Virus record (IMG/VR): IMGVR_UViG_3300028577_000019
Coordinates: 1 to 47,586 of that record
DNA length: 47,586 bases
Reading direction: 5' to 3' (one strand)
Source: a virus
The position numbers and the translations under genes are program-made. The notes beneath the pieces were generated by a model, which saw nothing but the letters and a program-made list of their open reading frames with translations, searched no databases and had not been told where the DNA came from. Of the stretch, positions 32,199 to 39,954 are shown piece after piece (position 1 is the first letter of the stretch; each line of letters opens with the position of its first letter).

Positions 32199-33663
32199 CG
32201 ATCTCCCTCACATAACCAGAATATAAGATGCTGACCACGCGCTCCGAGATTCGGTATTCTGGTCTGGTCGGTGACCATTGTCCGTGCTGGCCCATTTGCA
32301 GGGCGCTAAAATGGTAGAACCCAATCGGCCGGTTTCCGAAATATGGGACGCCGTCTCTCAGATCCAGGCTTCTGGCGTTCACGTTCCATGGGCCAACCAT
32401 CGCGGCCTCGTTTTTGATGACAACGCAGGCCGGGAACTCGTCGCAGAGCTGCTCAAGAAACTTTTGGTCTGCATATTGCCAGCGATCGCCGACTAGTTCG
32501 CAGCGGGAGAAACACCACCCGCGTACCAAGTCAGACCAGCGTTCGGCTACGCGCTGATCGTTGAACACCATGAGTCCGACATTCAGCGCTCCGAACGGTC
32601 CGGCGTGCGACTCGACAGTCGGTCCCGGCGTGCCGCGCGATGCAGGAGCGAAGTTGTGGCCGACGAATGCTGCTGGCGCGCCGCCGGCCTCGGCAAAGAA
32701 CGGCTCCGGGCTGCTGAATGCGTACAAATCAGCGTCCGCATAGGCGCACGGCTCCCCCGTCCGATCCATCACGTCCGCAACGAAACGCGGGCCACACGTG
32801 TACATGTGCTCGACGTAGCTGCGCCGTGGACCGGGAAGCTTATCGAGTTCCAATTCGGGATGCGCGTCCAAAAAGTCTCGGCCCGTGACGCAGTCGATTC
32901 CGTTCTCGTCGCACCAAGTCGCCACTGCCGTTGATTCATCGTCGCTCTTCCACGCCAGCACATGCAGCTCGAACGGCCCGCAGTGTCGCACCATCGAGGC
33001 GTGGAGCGCCTTGAGGCGGCCCAGGTACGCGCCGTCTGCGTAGCTGCAAAAGTGCCTGGACTTGGCGAAGGTCAGCGTCCGGGATTCGCCATCCGCCGCG
33101 ATCGACGACACCAGTTGGAACCCGCTGGCCTGCATGGTTGCGGCGATGTCTTCGCGATCAAAGAACCAGGCGGGGAACGTCTGGCCGTAGCCCTGCGTAT
33201 GGATCCGTTGTGTCTCGTCGTCGCCGCAGGGAACTCTATGAAGCACAACCCACCGTCGCGACGCCTTGCAGAGCGCCGTGATGTGCGCGCGCCAATCGTC
33301 GACGTGCATGAGCGCGCAGCCGTCGACGACCACATCAGCGACCGGCTTCTCCATGACGGTCGCCGCGCCGAACTCGCCCGCGATCCACTGCGACTCGGGA
33401 TAGCGTTCGTTCGCGATTCGGATCGCCTCCGGACTGATGTCAATGCCGTCGAATCGCCGGTACTCGATGCCGGCCCGATCCAGGATCTCGCGCCCGTATC
33501 CGCTCGCGCAGCCGACCTCCAGGATTTCACCGGGGCACTGCGTGGCGCGCACCGCTTCGGCCAGCGCGGTGAAGTGCGGCGGCCACGGCTTCTCGGCGAG
33601 TTGGTGGTCGACGAGGGCGCGTTGCTGCTGGGCGACGGATGGATCTTTCCAGGGGTTGCTCAT
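32185..33663 (-). CDS. Methyltransferase-glycosyltransferase fusion
   Basis: 492 residues with two domains. Residues 1-200 are a class I SAM methyltransferase: ILEVGCASGYGREIL (47-61) is the AdoMet-binding motif, FDGIDISPEAIRIAN follows, with VVVDGCALMHVDDW and FFDREDIAATMQASGFQ. Residues 203-492 are a GT8/capsular-type glycosyltransferase: HFCSYADGAYLGRLKALH, AWKSDDESTAV and CAYADADLYAF with DAD at 310-312, then GALNVGLMVFND. A methylation-plus-glycosylation step on one polypeptide suggests sequential modification of one glycan. The start ATG 33663 is coupled by ATGA. Confidence 0.8.
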   Translation of the reverse strand: MSNPWKDPSVAQQQRALVDHQLAEKPWPPHFTALAEAVRATQCPGEILEVGCASGYGREILDRAGIEYRRFDGIDISPEAIRIANERYPESQWIAGEFGAATVMEKPVADVVVDGCALMHVDDWRAHITALCKASRRWVVLHRVPCGDDETQRIHTQGYGQTFPAWFFDREDIAATMQASGFQLVSSIAADGESRTLTFAKSRHFCSYADGAYLGRLKALHASMVRHCGPFELHVLAWKSDDESTAVATWCDENGIDCVTGRDFLDAHPELELDKLPGPRRSYVEHMYTCGPRFVADVMDRTGEPCAYADADLYAFSSPEPFFAEAGGAPAAFVGHNFAPASRGTPGPTVESHAGPFGALNVGLMVFNDQRVAERWSDLVRGWCFSRCELVGDRWQYADQKFLEQLCDEFPACVVIKNEAAMVGPWNVNARSLDLRDGVPYFGNRPIGFYHFSALQMGQHGQWSPTRPEYRISERVVSILYSGYVREIDGPF

Positions 33664-34442
33664 TGCGCCACTCCGTACAGCGCCCGCAATTCAGATCGCG
33701 TTCGCTCATGCGTGAACGCCGCGAACTTCTGGGTCACGTGAATGTCGAGCCAGTGCGCAATGAAGCAGAGCATCCCGACCTGACGCCCCATCATCCACCA
33801 CGTGCCGTCAGGGCGCGCTTCGAGGGACAGGAACTTTTCGTCGCTCGTCGTTGGGTGACCGCCCCAGGCGAAATTCAGAATCATATCCGGATTGGACTTG
33901 TCCAGTCGGTGCGCGCCGTGCTCGACGACAAGCCGATTCACGAACTCTTGCTCTCGCAGCTTGGGGTGCTCGCCGCCCATTACTGCATTCTGAGCACGCC
34001 CTCGGTAGAGACCAGCGACGTAGGGAGGCATCGAGAAGAAGCCACTCAAGATGTAATCCTCTTGCGCCACACTGATGCCGTCGCCGCAGTTGCGGCGCTC
34101 GCCGGGTGCACCGTAGCCAATCACGTTGAACTGACCCGGGATGAGAATCGTCGACAGATCGGCCAAAACTAACTGGTCACAATCAATCCAGCATATGTCA
34201 TCGCCGTATTCCTTGGCCATCGCCGCGACCGCCGATACCTTTAGGCACATCTCAAAGCTTCCATCGTTCTGCACTGTGCCCTTCAGATCGATCGCATTCA
34301 CGCGGACATCGATCGCGCCTTCCACTGGCCCGTCGGCGAAGACACTTAGCGATGCAGACGGATTGTAGCGATAGAACGTGCTGACCATCGCGCGCGCCCA
34401 GCCGCGATACTTCGCGCCATAGGCTGCCGTCACGAATATCAC
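33660..34442 (-). CDS. Glycosyltransferase (GT8-like, small)
   Basis: 260 residues from ATG 34442. MIFVTAAYGAKYRGWARAMV begins a Rossmann fold; DDICWIDCDQLVLADLSTIL carries DxD at about 87-89; YGAPGERRNCGDGISVAQED and REQEFVNRLVVEH follow. No signal peptide or membrane span. Directly upstream of the fusion in transcription. Its product probably extends the same glycan. Confidence 0.75.
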   Translation of the reverse strand: MIFVTAAYGAKYRGWARAMVSTFYRYNPSASLSVFADGPVEGAIDVRVNAIDLKGTVQNDGSFEMCLKVSAVAAMAKEYGDDICWIDCDQLVLADLSTILIPGQFNVIGYGAPGERRNCGDGISVAQEDYILSGFFSMPPYVAGLYRGRAQNAVMGGEHPKLREQEFVNRLVVEHGAHRLDKSNPDMILNFAWGGHPTTSDEKFLSLEARPDGTWWMMGRQVGMLCFIAHWLDIHVTQKFAAFTHERTRSELRALYGVAQ

Positions 34443-34768
34443 GTTGCATCCTTATTCGCGCGATGCCCACGCAGCTTGTCGGCCAGTTTTCTCCCGTACA
34501 TCTCGATCTCGCCCTTTCGGCACTTACAGGACTCCGGACCATCGTCGACCGCATGGCACTCGCGGTGTATGCCAACCATTTCGCGCCACACTGGACTTAG
34601 ATGGCACCACGCCAGATCCCGCATTAGCTTCGTCAGTACGTACCGGGCAACGCGCGGAGATGCCTGGTAAATGGCGTAGGCGATCTCGTCTGCGGTCGTC
34701 GTGATGGTCGTGTCGTTGATTCCGATCCTGTCGCCAATGACGACGCGAGCATCGCCCAGCTTCTTCAC
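34439..34768 (-). CDS. Small protein, possible zinc-binding
   Basis: 109 residues from GTG 34768, coupled by GTGA to the aminotransferase stop, with AAGGAGG upstream. VARYVLTKLMRDLAWCHLSP, then GIHRECHAVDDGPESCKCRK contains four Cys/His in a short span; the end is basic (KLADKLRGHRANKD). Could bind nucleic acid or metal. Function unknown. Confidence 0.55.
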   Translation of the reverse strand: MKKLGDARVVIGDRIGINDTTITTTADEIAYAIYQASPRVARYVLTKLMRDLAWCHLSPVWREMVGIHRECHAVDDGPESCKCRKGEIEMYGRKLADKLRGHRANKDAT

Positions 34769-35844
34769 GTCGCCTCCTTGACCGCCGCGATGACGGCGTC
34801 CACTTCGTCGTCTCGAAGAAACGGATACAGCGGCAACGACAGGCACTCCGCCGCCAGCCGCTCAGCGTTCGGGAACTGCCCCGGCTCGCCGAGATGCGCC
34901 CAGCGCGTGTACTGGTGGATCGCGCGGCCATAGTGGACCATTGTCGAGATACCGCGCTCGCGGAGGTGCGCGGCAATGCGATCGCGCTCGGGGGACTCGA
35001 TAACGTAAACGTGGTAGACGTGCTCGACGTCGTGCGCGTAATCTTCGCGCCCCTCGCTCGCGAGCGTGGCCGGAATGGTGACGTGCCCGAACAGTTCCTC
35101 GTCATACTGTCTCGCGATCGCCTGCCGCCGCTCGATCCACTCATTCACGTGCGGCAGCTTCACCCGCAAGATCGCCGCCTGCATCTCAGACAGCCGGCTG
35201 TTCTGACCACGACGTTGGATATCGCGTGTTTCTGTCAGGCCATAATGCCGAATCAACCGGCACGCCTCGGCGATCTCGGCATCGTTCGTGATAATCACGC
35301 CGCCGTCGCCGGCCGCGCCCAATATTTTGGAAGGGTATGCCGACAAGGCCCCGCACCGGCCCATCGTCCCCGCGAGCTGCCCGTTCCACGTCGCGCCCAT
35401 CGCGTGCGCCACGTCCTCGACATCGGCGCGCGTGGCGTCCTCGGCGAGCCCATAGAGGTGGACCTGCAGATCGCAGTTGCGCGCGTTGCGCGTGACTGGG
35501 TCGATGTCCTTCAGGATCGGGATCGTGCCGGACGCCTCCATCGCATTGATCGTGGCCGGCGCGGTCATTGCGGTAACGTCGGCACTGTCGACAACGCCCG
35601 TCGACGGATCGCTCGCCGACGTCGCGCGGAGAGCTATCTCGACCGCGTCTGTGCCCGATGCGACCCCGACGGCGTACTTGACACCGTGCCAGTCGGCGAT
35701 CTCCCGCTCGAACGCTTCGAGCTCGGGGCCGTAGAGCGAGCGACCCGAGTCGAGCACGCGCGCGGCGGCGGCGTGGAGTTCGTCGCGAAGGGCGGCATGC
35801 TCGCGGCTCAGATCCGCGAACGGAATGATCACAGGTGAGCCCAT
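34765..35844 (-). CDS. DegT/DnrJ/EryC1-type PLP sugar aminotransferase
   Basis: 359 residues from ATG 35844, with GGGGAG upstream. The family plan is clear: SGTDAVEIALRA (63-74), VEDVAHAMGA (142-151), SAYPSKILGAAGDGGVI with the PLP-binding Lys at about 173, NSRLSEMQAAILRVKLP, and a C-terminal HVYHVYVI ... YPFLRDDEV region. Such enzymes transfer an amino group to a keto-sugar nucleotide in the biosynthesis of amino sugars for surface glycans. No sugar-dehydratase partner was found, so the host must supply the keto-sugar. Unusual in a phage; supports the glycan-cluster view. Confidence 0.9.
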   Translation of the reverse strand: MGSPVIIPFADLSREHAALRDELHAAAARVLDSGRSLYGPELEAFEREIADWHGVKYAVGVASGTDAVEIALRATSASDPSTGVVDSADVTAMTAPATINAMEASGTIPILKDIDPVTRNARNCDLQVHLYGLAEDATRADVEDVAHAMGATWNGQLAGTMGRCGALSAYPSKILGAAGDGGVIITNDAEIAEACRLIRHYGLTETRDIQRRGQNSRLSEMQAAILRVKLPHVNEWIERRQAIARQYDEELFGHVTIPATLASEGREDYAHDVEHVYHVYVIESPERDRIAAHLRERGISTMVHYGRAIHQYTRWAHLGEPGQFPNAERLAAECLSLPLYPFLRDDEVDAVIAAVKEAT

Positions 35845-36365
35845 CGTCTCCCCTTCTTGATGTTGCACACGGCAGACGGAACTATGTCGAATTCACGGCC
35901 GAGGGCCGTGGGCGATTCGCCCGCGAGAGCGCGCCGCTTGATCTCGTAAGCCTTCGCCTCGGTCAGGCTGGCCATCCCATTTGATTCGCCCTTCAGCCTG
36001 GCTAAGCGCCCCTTGGACTTGGCGTCGAGCGCGTTCTCTTGCGTTGTCCCAAGGAACAGATGCTCCAGCCGCACGCACTTCCGGTTGTCGCACTTGTGCA
36101 GGACGAATAGTCCATCGGGCACCGCGCCGTTGGCCAAGACCCAGGAGATCTTGTGCGCGCCTCGATTGCAATGGCCACCAGGTGCGCCAGGGACCGGGAT
36201 CTTTATTACGCCATAGCCGCCGGGGCCGAGCTTGGCCGTCCATTCCCAACACCGGCCATGAACGGGATGTATGTAGCCGTTCTCTTTGTCGACCTTCGGC
36301 CAAAAGCGCTGCGCGATCGAAGTCGGTGGTCTACCGATGACGTGATTTAGAGGGTTCCTCGGCAC
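35829..36365 (-). CDS. HNH endonuclease
   Basis: 178 residues from GTG 36365, just after the TAG of the upstream gene. QRFWPKVDKENGYIHPVHGR and CWEWTAKLGPGGYGV, then HKISWVLANGAVPDGLFVLH and the HNH core HKCDNRKCVRLEHLFLGTTQ (His, CDN/Cys pair, Asn/His), and a C-terminal helix-turn-helix (AKAYEIKRRALAGESPTALG). The next gene's start lies inside its end. Scattered HNH genes are typical of phage accessory regions. Confidence 0.8.
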   Translation of the reverse strand: MPRNPLNHVIGRPPTSIAQRFWPKVDKENGYIHPVHGRCWEWTAKLGPGGYGVIKIPVPGAPGGHCNRGAHKISWVLANGAVPDGLFVLHKCDNRKCVRLEHLFLGTTQENALDAKSKGRLARLKGESNGMASLTEAKAYEIKRRALAGESPTALGREFDIVPSAVCNIKKGRRWAHL

Positions 36366-36366
36366 G

Positions 36367-37038
36367 CTAGACGGCCCTCGCGCAAATGAACGCGCTCTGT
36401 ACGATCTGAGCGCGCCCATCGCCGTCAAGAATCCCCGCCTCAGCCGGAATGTTCAGCCGAGGGCCGCTCTCCAGGATCTGCCAACGCGCTGGCTCACCCG
36501 TTCCCGCCGGCGGACTGAAGATGTGTCGCAGCCCCGACTCGGAGATGCGCCAGTTGTCCTCGGGGCCGTAGTGCGTGGGAAACGCCCAAGGAGTCGACAC
36601 GATCGCCAGCCCACCGACCTGCATCGCATCCCGCAGCCGATCGATCGCCTCGAATGGGTCGGCCACATGCTCAAGCACCGACAGTAGGATCGCGGTGCCG
36701 ATTCCTGTCCCGTCATCGGGGTCGTACTTGGCGGCGAGCTGTTCGATCGGTAAGCCTCCCGTAGCCGGGTCTTCGCACACGTAGTTCTCGTCGAGAAACG
36801 ACAGCGGCCGATGGATGTGGATGTAACGGCACATCTGGGCGTCACGGATTGCTTCGGGTCGAATGGACTCTGGCGGAACATCTCCCCATGAATCGGTCTT
36901 GAGCTTCGCCATCGCCTCGATCGTGCGCGAGTAGTCCGCGATCGTCGGGTCCGGGATGCCACCGCACTCAACGAAGGGCCCGCGCGCCTCGTACTTGTGC
37001 GCGAGCGTCTTCACGAGGATCAGATCGTCGAAGAACAT
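36367..37038 (-). CDS. Class I SAM-dependent methyltransferase
   Basis: 223 residues from ATG 37038. FVECGGIPDPTIADYSRTIE is a motif I variant; IAYIAILLSVLEHVADPFEA-like segment (GTAILLSVLEHVADPFEAID) gives the post-II region; FPTHYGPEDNWRISESGLRH the C-terminal part. Probably acts on a glycan or small molecule rather than DNA, given neighbours. Weak motif I lowers certainty on activity. Confidence 0.65.
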   Translation of the reverse strand: MFFDDLILVKTLAHKYEARGPFVECGGIPDPTIADYSRTIEAMAKLKTDSWGDVPPESIRPEAIRDAQMCRYIHIHRPLSFLDENYVCEDPATGGLPIEQLAAKYDPDDGTGIGTAILLSVLEHVADPFEAIDRLRDAMQVGGLAIVSTPWAFPTHYGPEDNWRISESGLRHIFSPPAGTGEPARWQILESGPRLNIPAEAGILDGDGRAQIVQSAFICARAV

Positions 37039-37040
37039 AG

Positions 37041-37274
37041 CTACCGGGCTCCCTTCGCAGGACAGTCGGCCGCGTGCCCCCAATTGCAGATCCACGGGGT
37101 GAGGCACCTCGGTGGCTGCTTCTCGTCGCAGCCGTTCTCGCAGACCCACACGATCGGATTCATCTGTTGGATGCGCCGCACGCCTCCGCAAGTGCAGCGC
37201 TCTCGGTGCGCGCTGCACTTCTGGCCGAACCAGGTCAGCGAATGGAGGCAGTTCTCGCAGGCGGGCGCGCTCAC
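37041..37274 (-). CDS. Cys-rich small protein (treble-clef-like)
   Basis: 77 residues from GTG 37274, GTGA-coupled. CENCLHSLTWFGQKCSAHRE, then CTCGGVRRIQQMNPIVWVCE, NGCDEKQPPRCLTPWICNWG, CPAKG: about 11 Cys. Likely binds two or more zincs. Function unknown; may be part of a small regulatory or RNA-binding set like its neighbours. Confidence 0.6.
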   Translation of the reverse strand: MSAPACENCLHSLTWFGQKCSAHRERCTCGGVRRIQQMNPIVWVCENGCDEKQPPRCLTPWICNWGHAADCPAKGAR

Positions 37275-38122
37275 AGCGATCGACTCCACTCGATCAGCCG
37301 CGGCACGCGGTCCGCGCACTCGTACGTGTGATGCGCGAGCACAATCCTCTCGTCGCACTCGCGGGCATCGTCTGCACGCAGAGCGCTCGCGACATTGTCG
37401 CGCATCGTTCGCGGGGTGCGCGCTTCGTCTCCCCACCCAAAGCGCGGCTCGTTGACCATCTTGCCGTCGTAGATGACTGCGGTCCCGAGGCCGACAGACT
37501 CGTAAAGCTTCATCGAATTCGCGCACCCACGCGCCCATTCTAGGTGTGGCTGCACGAGCACGGTCGCGCTGGCGAGCGTTCTAAAAAACTCACGGCCGTA
37601 GACGGGCGGCACGATCTCGATGATGTCTGCGAGCTCGGTCAACGCGCGCTCGCGACCAGGATGCGCCGGCGAACGCGTGCCTACGAAGATCGCCTTCTTC
37701 TCTCGCTTGACGCCCATGACAGCAGCGCGACATCGCAGATCAAACGCGAGTGCCTGGTACTCAGCGCGGCACCCCGCGGCGCGCGCCGCCTCAACCATCC
37801 AGGGAATCGACGAGATCACAAGGTCGAACGCCGGCGCCCCGTCCGGCTTGCGCACCTCCCATGGCATCGGCGAGCAGACGGCGGCGACCTGAGCGATCCG
37901 CTTCTCGGCTTGAATCGCCATTGCGCTCGCATATCGATCGAGCATGAAGAGACGATCCCAGGATGAATACGCGACCTCGCCCCGGTTCGAACCGAGAGGA
38001 AGGTTCAAGCACGTGTAGCGAACGAACTCGCCGGCCTCGTGCAAATAGTACGAGTACGAATCGAGGTGGCTGAACGGGAACTGCTCCGCGCAGTAGAGCG
38101 AGTCCGCGACCAGCCACCTCAT
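37271..38122 (-). CDS. Glycosyltransferase (GT-B type, GT4-like)
   Basis: 283 residues from ATG 38122. KAIFVGTRSPAHPGRERALT, LADIIEIVPPVYGREFFRTL, ATVLVQPHLEWARGCANSMK and LYESVGLGTAVIYDGKMVNE are the C-terminal nucleotide-sugar domain of GT-B enzymes, where LYE is in the EX7E-like region. The N-terminal acceptor domain is short. No transmembrane span. Part of the glycan block. Confidence 0.75.
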   Translation of the reverse strand: MRWLVADSLYCAEQFPFSHLDSYSYYLHEAGEFVRYTCLNLPLGSNRGEVAYSSWDRLFMLDRYASAMAIQAEKRIAQVAAVCSPMPWEVRKPDGAPAFDLVISSIPWMVEAARAAGCRAEYQALAFDLRCRAAVMGVKREKKAIFVGTRSPAHPGRERALTELADIIEIVPPVYGREFFRTLASATVLVQPHLEWARGCANSMKLYESVGLGTAVIYDGKMVNEPRFGWGDEARTPRTMRDNVASALRADDARECDERIVLAHHTYECADRVPRLIEWSRSL

Positions 38123-38325
38123 CGCCGCGCAGCCTGTCTCGCTGCCTTGCGCTTGTTCCGCGCCTTGCGCCGCTCGTCGGGCGTCATCTTCTTGAACGCG
38201 CGCGGGTCGCGCATCTGGACGTACTGGAGCGCCCAGAAGAACCCGTTCTTACTCGGCCGTCCCGGCTTTCGGCCACTGTGTCCGCGAGTGCTGGGCTTAC
38301 CCGTCACCACCGGATAGCCGCTCAC
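38119..38325 (-). CDS. Small basic protein
   Basis: 68 residues from GTG 38325. RGHSGRKPGRPSKNGFFWAL, AFKKMTPDERRKARNKRKAA and RQAARR. Very basic, probably nucleic-acid binding. GRKPGRPSK resembles an AT-hook-like GRP core. Coupled by ATGA/GTGA to both neighbours. Confidence 0.6.
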   Translation of the reverse strand: MSGYPVVTGKPSTRGHSGRKPGRPSKNGFFWALQYVQMRDPRAFKKMTPDERRKARNKRKAARQAARR

Positions 38326-38534
38326 TGCAGCCCCTCCCTCATCCCGCACAGCCGCAGATCGATCACGCCGAAGAACTTCTCGTGCCCGCACTTGCCGCAC
38401 GCGAACACCTGCCGACCGCCGCCGTTGCCGACCGGCTGCGTCCGCACGAACGTGTGCGGCTGCCAGTGACACCGCTCCGCACCATCGCAGACCAGGACCG
38501 GCGTCATGTTCGCGGGCAGCACGTCGCGGCTCAC
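38322..38534 (-). CDS. Small zinc-ribbon protein
   Basis: 70 residues from ATG/GTG near 38534. LVCDGAERCHWQPHTF and GRQVFACGKCGHEKFFGV give two C-x(n)-C pairs, one a knuckle CGKCG. Zinc ribbon of unknown role, possibly RNA or DNA binding. Lies between a methyltransferase and the basic protein. Confidence 0.6.
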   Translation of the reverse strand: MSRDVLPANMTPVLVCDGAERCHWQPHTFVRTQPVGNGGGRQVFACGKCGHEKFFGVIDLRLCGMREGLQ

Positions 38535-39037
38535 AGTCGCACCCGAAGCAACGCAAGCCGCTCGACGCGCTCGACCTCGTACATCATCTCGAGGATCGGC
38601 GCCAAGCCGGGGCGGTCGATGTCGTGCACGAACACCCGCACGGCCGGGTCGGGCCCGAACGGCGCGCGCTCAAGCAGATAGCGCACGCACTCGATTCGAG
38701 CCCTCCCGTCGACGAGCACGACATCGACGCCCTTGCCGACGAAGCTCTCGACATAGCTCCGAAACGTCGGCAGGTCCCCGTCGTCGTCGCCTCCCTCGAC
38801 ATACGGCAGGTCCGGCGGCGCCGAGATGACCTGGACATTCCGCTGCCCCGTGTTGTGCGCCCACAGAATCGCCTGCGCCGCGAACGACGGGATGTGCTCG
38901 ACCGTCGTCACGCGCCGGCACCGCTGCGCCAGGAACGCGGTCGTTATGCCGCTGCCCCATTCCCATGCCGTGTCGCTCGACTTGACGTGCGCGCAGAGGA
39001 ACTCAAGTTCTTTCTCGCTCAACCCGAAGTAGCTCAC
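38531..39037 (-). CDS. Class I SAM-dependent methyltransferase (small)
   Basis: 168 residues from GTG 39037 (GTGA overlap); an upstream part of the frame overlaps another gene. EWGSGITTAFLAQRC (motif I), RVTTVEHIPSFAAQAILW (acidic Glu of motif II), VDVVLVDGRARIECVRYLLE (motif IV-like), and RVFVHDIDRPGLAPILEMMY. FkbM or O-methyltransferase-like. It probably acts on a sugar hydroxyl together with the glycan genes; inference. Confidence 0.7.
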   Translation of the reverse strand: MSYFGLSEKELEFLCAHVKSSDTAWEWGSGITTAFLAQRCRRVTTVEHIPSFAAQAILWAHNTGQRNVQVISAPPDLPYVEGGDDDGDLPTFRSYVESFVGKGVDVVLVDGRARIECVRYLLERAPFGPDPAVRVFVHDIDRPGLAPILEMMYEVERVERLALLRVRL

Positions 39038-39240
39038 GACCCAGAAATACCCGCGTCGATTCCCGAGAGCCAGAGAGATCGGGTGTCCACATTTGCTCGG
39101 CGGCGACAAAGGCGGCAAACCCGCTTCGGATATGAGACGCGCCGTTGCAGCCGCTTGTTCCACTTCGTCCGCATCCCGACCCACACGTTGCGGCCGGCGA
39201 GCGAATGGCCGTTCTTGCAGATGCCGGTGCAGCGGCTCAC
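39034..39240 (-). CDS. Small zinc-binding protein (HNH-associated C-terminal motif)
   Basis: 68 residues. CKNGHSLAGRNVWVG and VCRLCRRRANVD form C-x-N-G-H ... C-x-x-C, the same motif that ends the HNH protein at 46311-46775 (CKNGHSMAGENV). So this may be a domain detached from an HNH gene or a free regulator. Coupled to the RusA-like gene stop. Confidence 0.6.
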   Translation of the reverse strand: MSRCTGICKNGHSLAGRNVWVGMRTKWNKRLQRRVSYPKRVCRLCRRRANVDTRSLWLSGIDAGISGS

Positions 39241-39653
39241 AACGGCCCCATCGGTTCAATCGTCAACTCGACGCGGGGATTCTCCCTGTCGATCAATTTT
39301 CGAGAGCCGTCCCAACTGATGATCTGCGAATCGTCGTCGAGCACGCACGGCACGCGCTTGCTTCGCTTCCGACTTCCACCGCCCTGAAGCGCGTCGCCGA
39401 TCGCCTGGATGAATCCGGTCAGGTCGCCAGCGTTTCGATCGCGGTAGATCAGAGCACGCACGCTTACGGGCTCGACCATCGGCAAGCCGCGCCACTGTCG
39501 GCACAGCTGATCGACGGCGTCCGTCTCCCAGCTTCGCGACTTCGACGACCCGATCACCATCATCTTGCCGGTCTTCTTGTTGAAGATGATTCGTTGCGAC
39601 GTTTTCTTCGTCGATGGCGGTCCCACAATGATCAACCGCACGCGCCCCTCCAT
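39237..39653 (-). CDS. RusA-like Holliday-junction resolvase
   Basis: 138 residues from ATG 39653 (a TTG start at 39665 is also open). LIIVGPPSTKKTSQRI, SWETDAVDQLCRQWR, ALIYRDRNAGDLTGFIQAIG, DALQ and LDDDSQIISWDGSRK carry the expected acidic residues (about D74-77, D87, DDD106-108). RusA enzymes cut Holliday junctions as homodimers during recombination and help resolve replicated DNA before packaging. Good match. Confidence 0.85.
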   Translation of the reverse strand: MEGRVRLIIVGPPSTKKTSQRIIFNKKTGKMMVIGSSKSRSWETDAVDQLCRQWRGLPMVEPVSVRALIYRDRNAGDLTGFIQAIGDALQGGGSRKRSKRVPCVLDDDSQIISWDGSRKLIDRENPRVELTIEPMGPL

Positions 39654-39733
39654 TCCCGCCGGCAAGCCCCCGAGCAGAACCGCGCACGGGCGCGAAGGAC
39701 CATGCGGCGGCAGTTGAGGCAGGCGCGCGTCAC
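39632..39733 (-). CDS. 33-residue treble-clef/zinc-knuckle protein
   Basis: GTG 39733 to TGA 39632: CLNCRRMV ... FCSGACRREWRGACG has two C-x-x-C/C-x-x-x-C pairs. GTGA overlaps the previous stop. It overlaps the RusA start by 22 bases. Found by reading the coupling pattern; composition supports a tiny zinc-binding protein. Confidence 0.5.
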   Translation of the reverse strand: MTRACLNCRRMVLRARARFCSGACRREWRGACG

Positions 39734-39954
39734 GTGGCCGCCCTCTCGGCTTCGCGGGCGAGCTCCTTGGCCCTCGCCTCGTCGGCCATCGCCTGGCCGA
39801 GCAAGCGGCGAAGGTCGCGCACGTGCTCGGCGGCCTTGGTTGCGCGCTCGCGAGCGGTAAGTGGAGTCATCGGCACGAACTGGCGCGCGTCGCAGGCCGC
39901 ATCAACGTGATCGGCATCGGCCTTTCGGCATGCGCCGCACACGCCGCCGCTCAC
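39730..39954 (-). CDS. Small protein: Cys pair plus coiled coil
   Basis: 74 residues from GTG 39954 (GTGA). CGACRKADADHVDAACDARQ then a helical C-terminus (RERATKAAEHVRDLRRLLGQ, EARAKELAREAERAAT). Likely an adaptor or regulator; function unknown. The alternative longer frame upstream is a shadow. Confidence 0.55.
   Translation of the reverse strand: MSGGVCGACRKADADHVDAACDARQFVPMTPLTARERATKAAEHVRDLRRLLGQAMADEARAKELAREAERAAT

Noticed and set aside
34768-34790. GCGGTCAAGGAGG resembling the repeated element
   Set aside because: The match is the end of the aminotransferase gene plus a Shine-Dalgarno site; the upstream TTGAC and CAG are missing.
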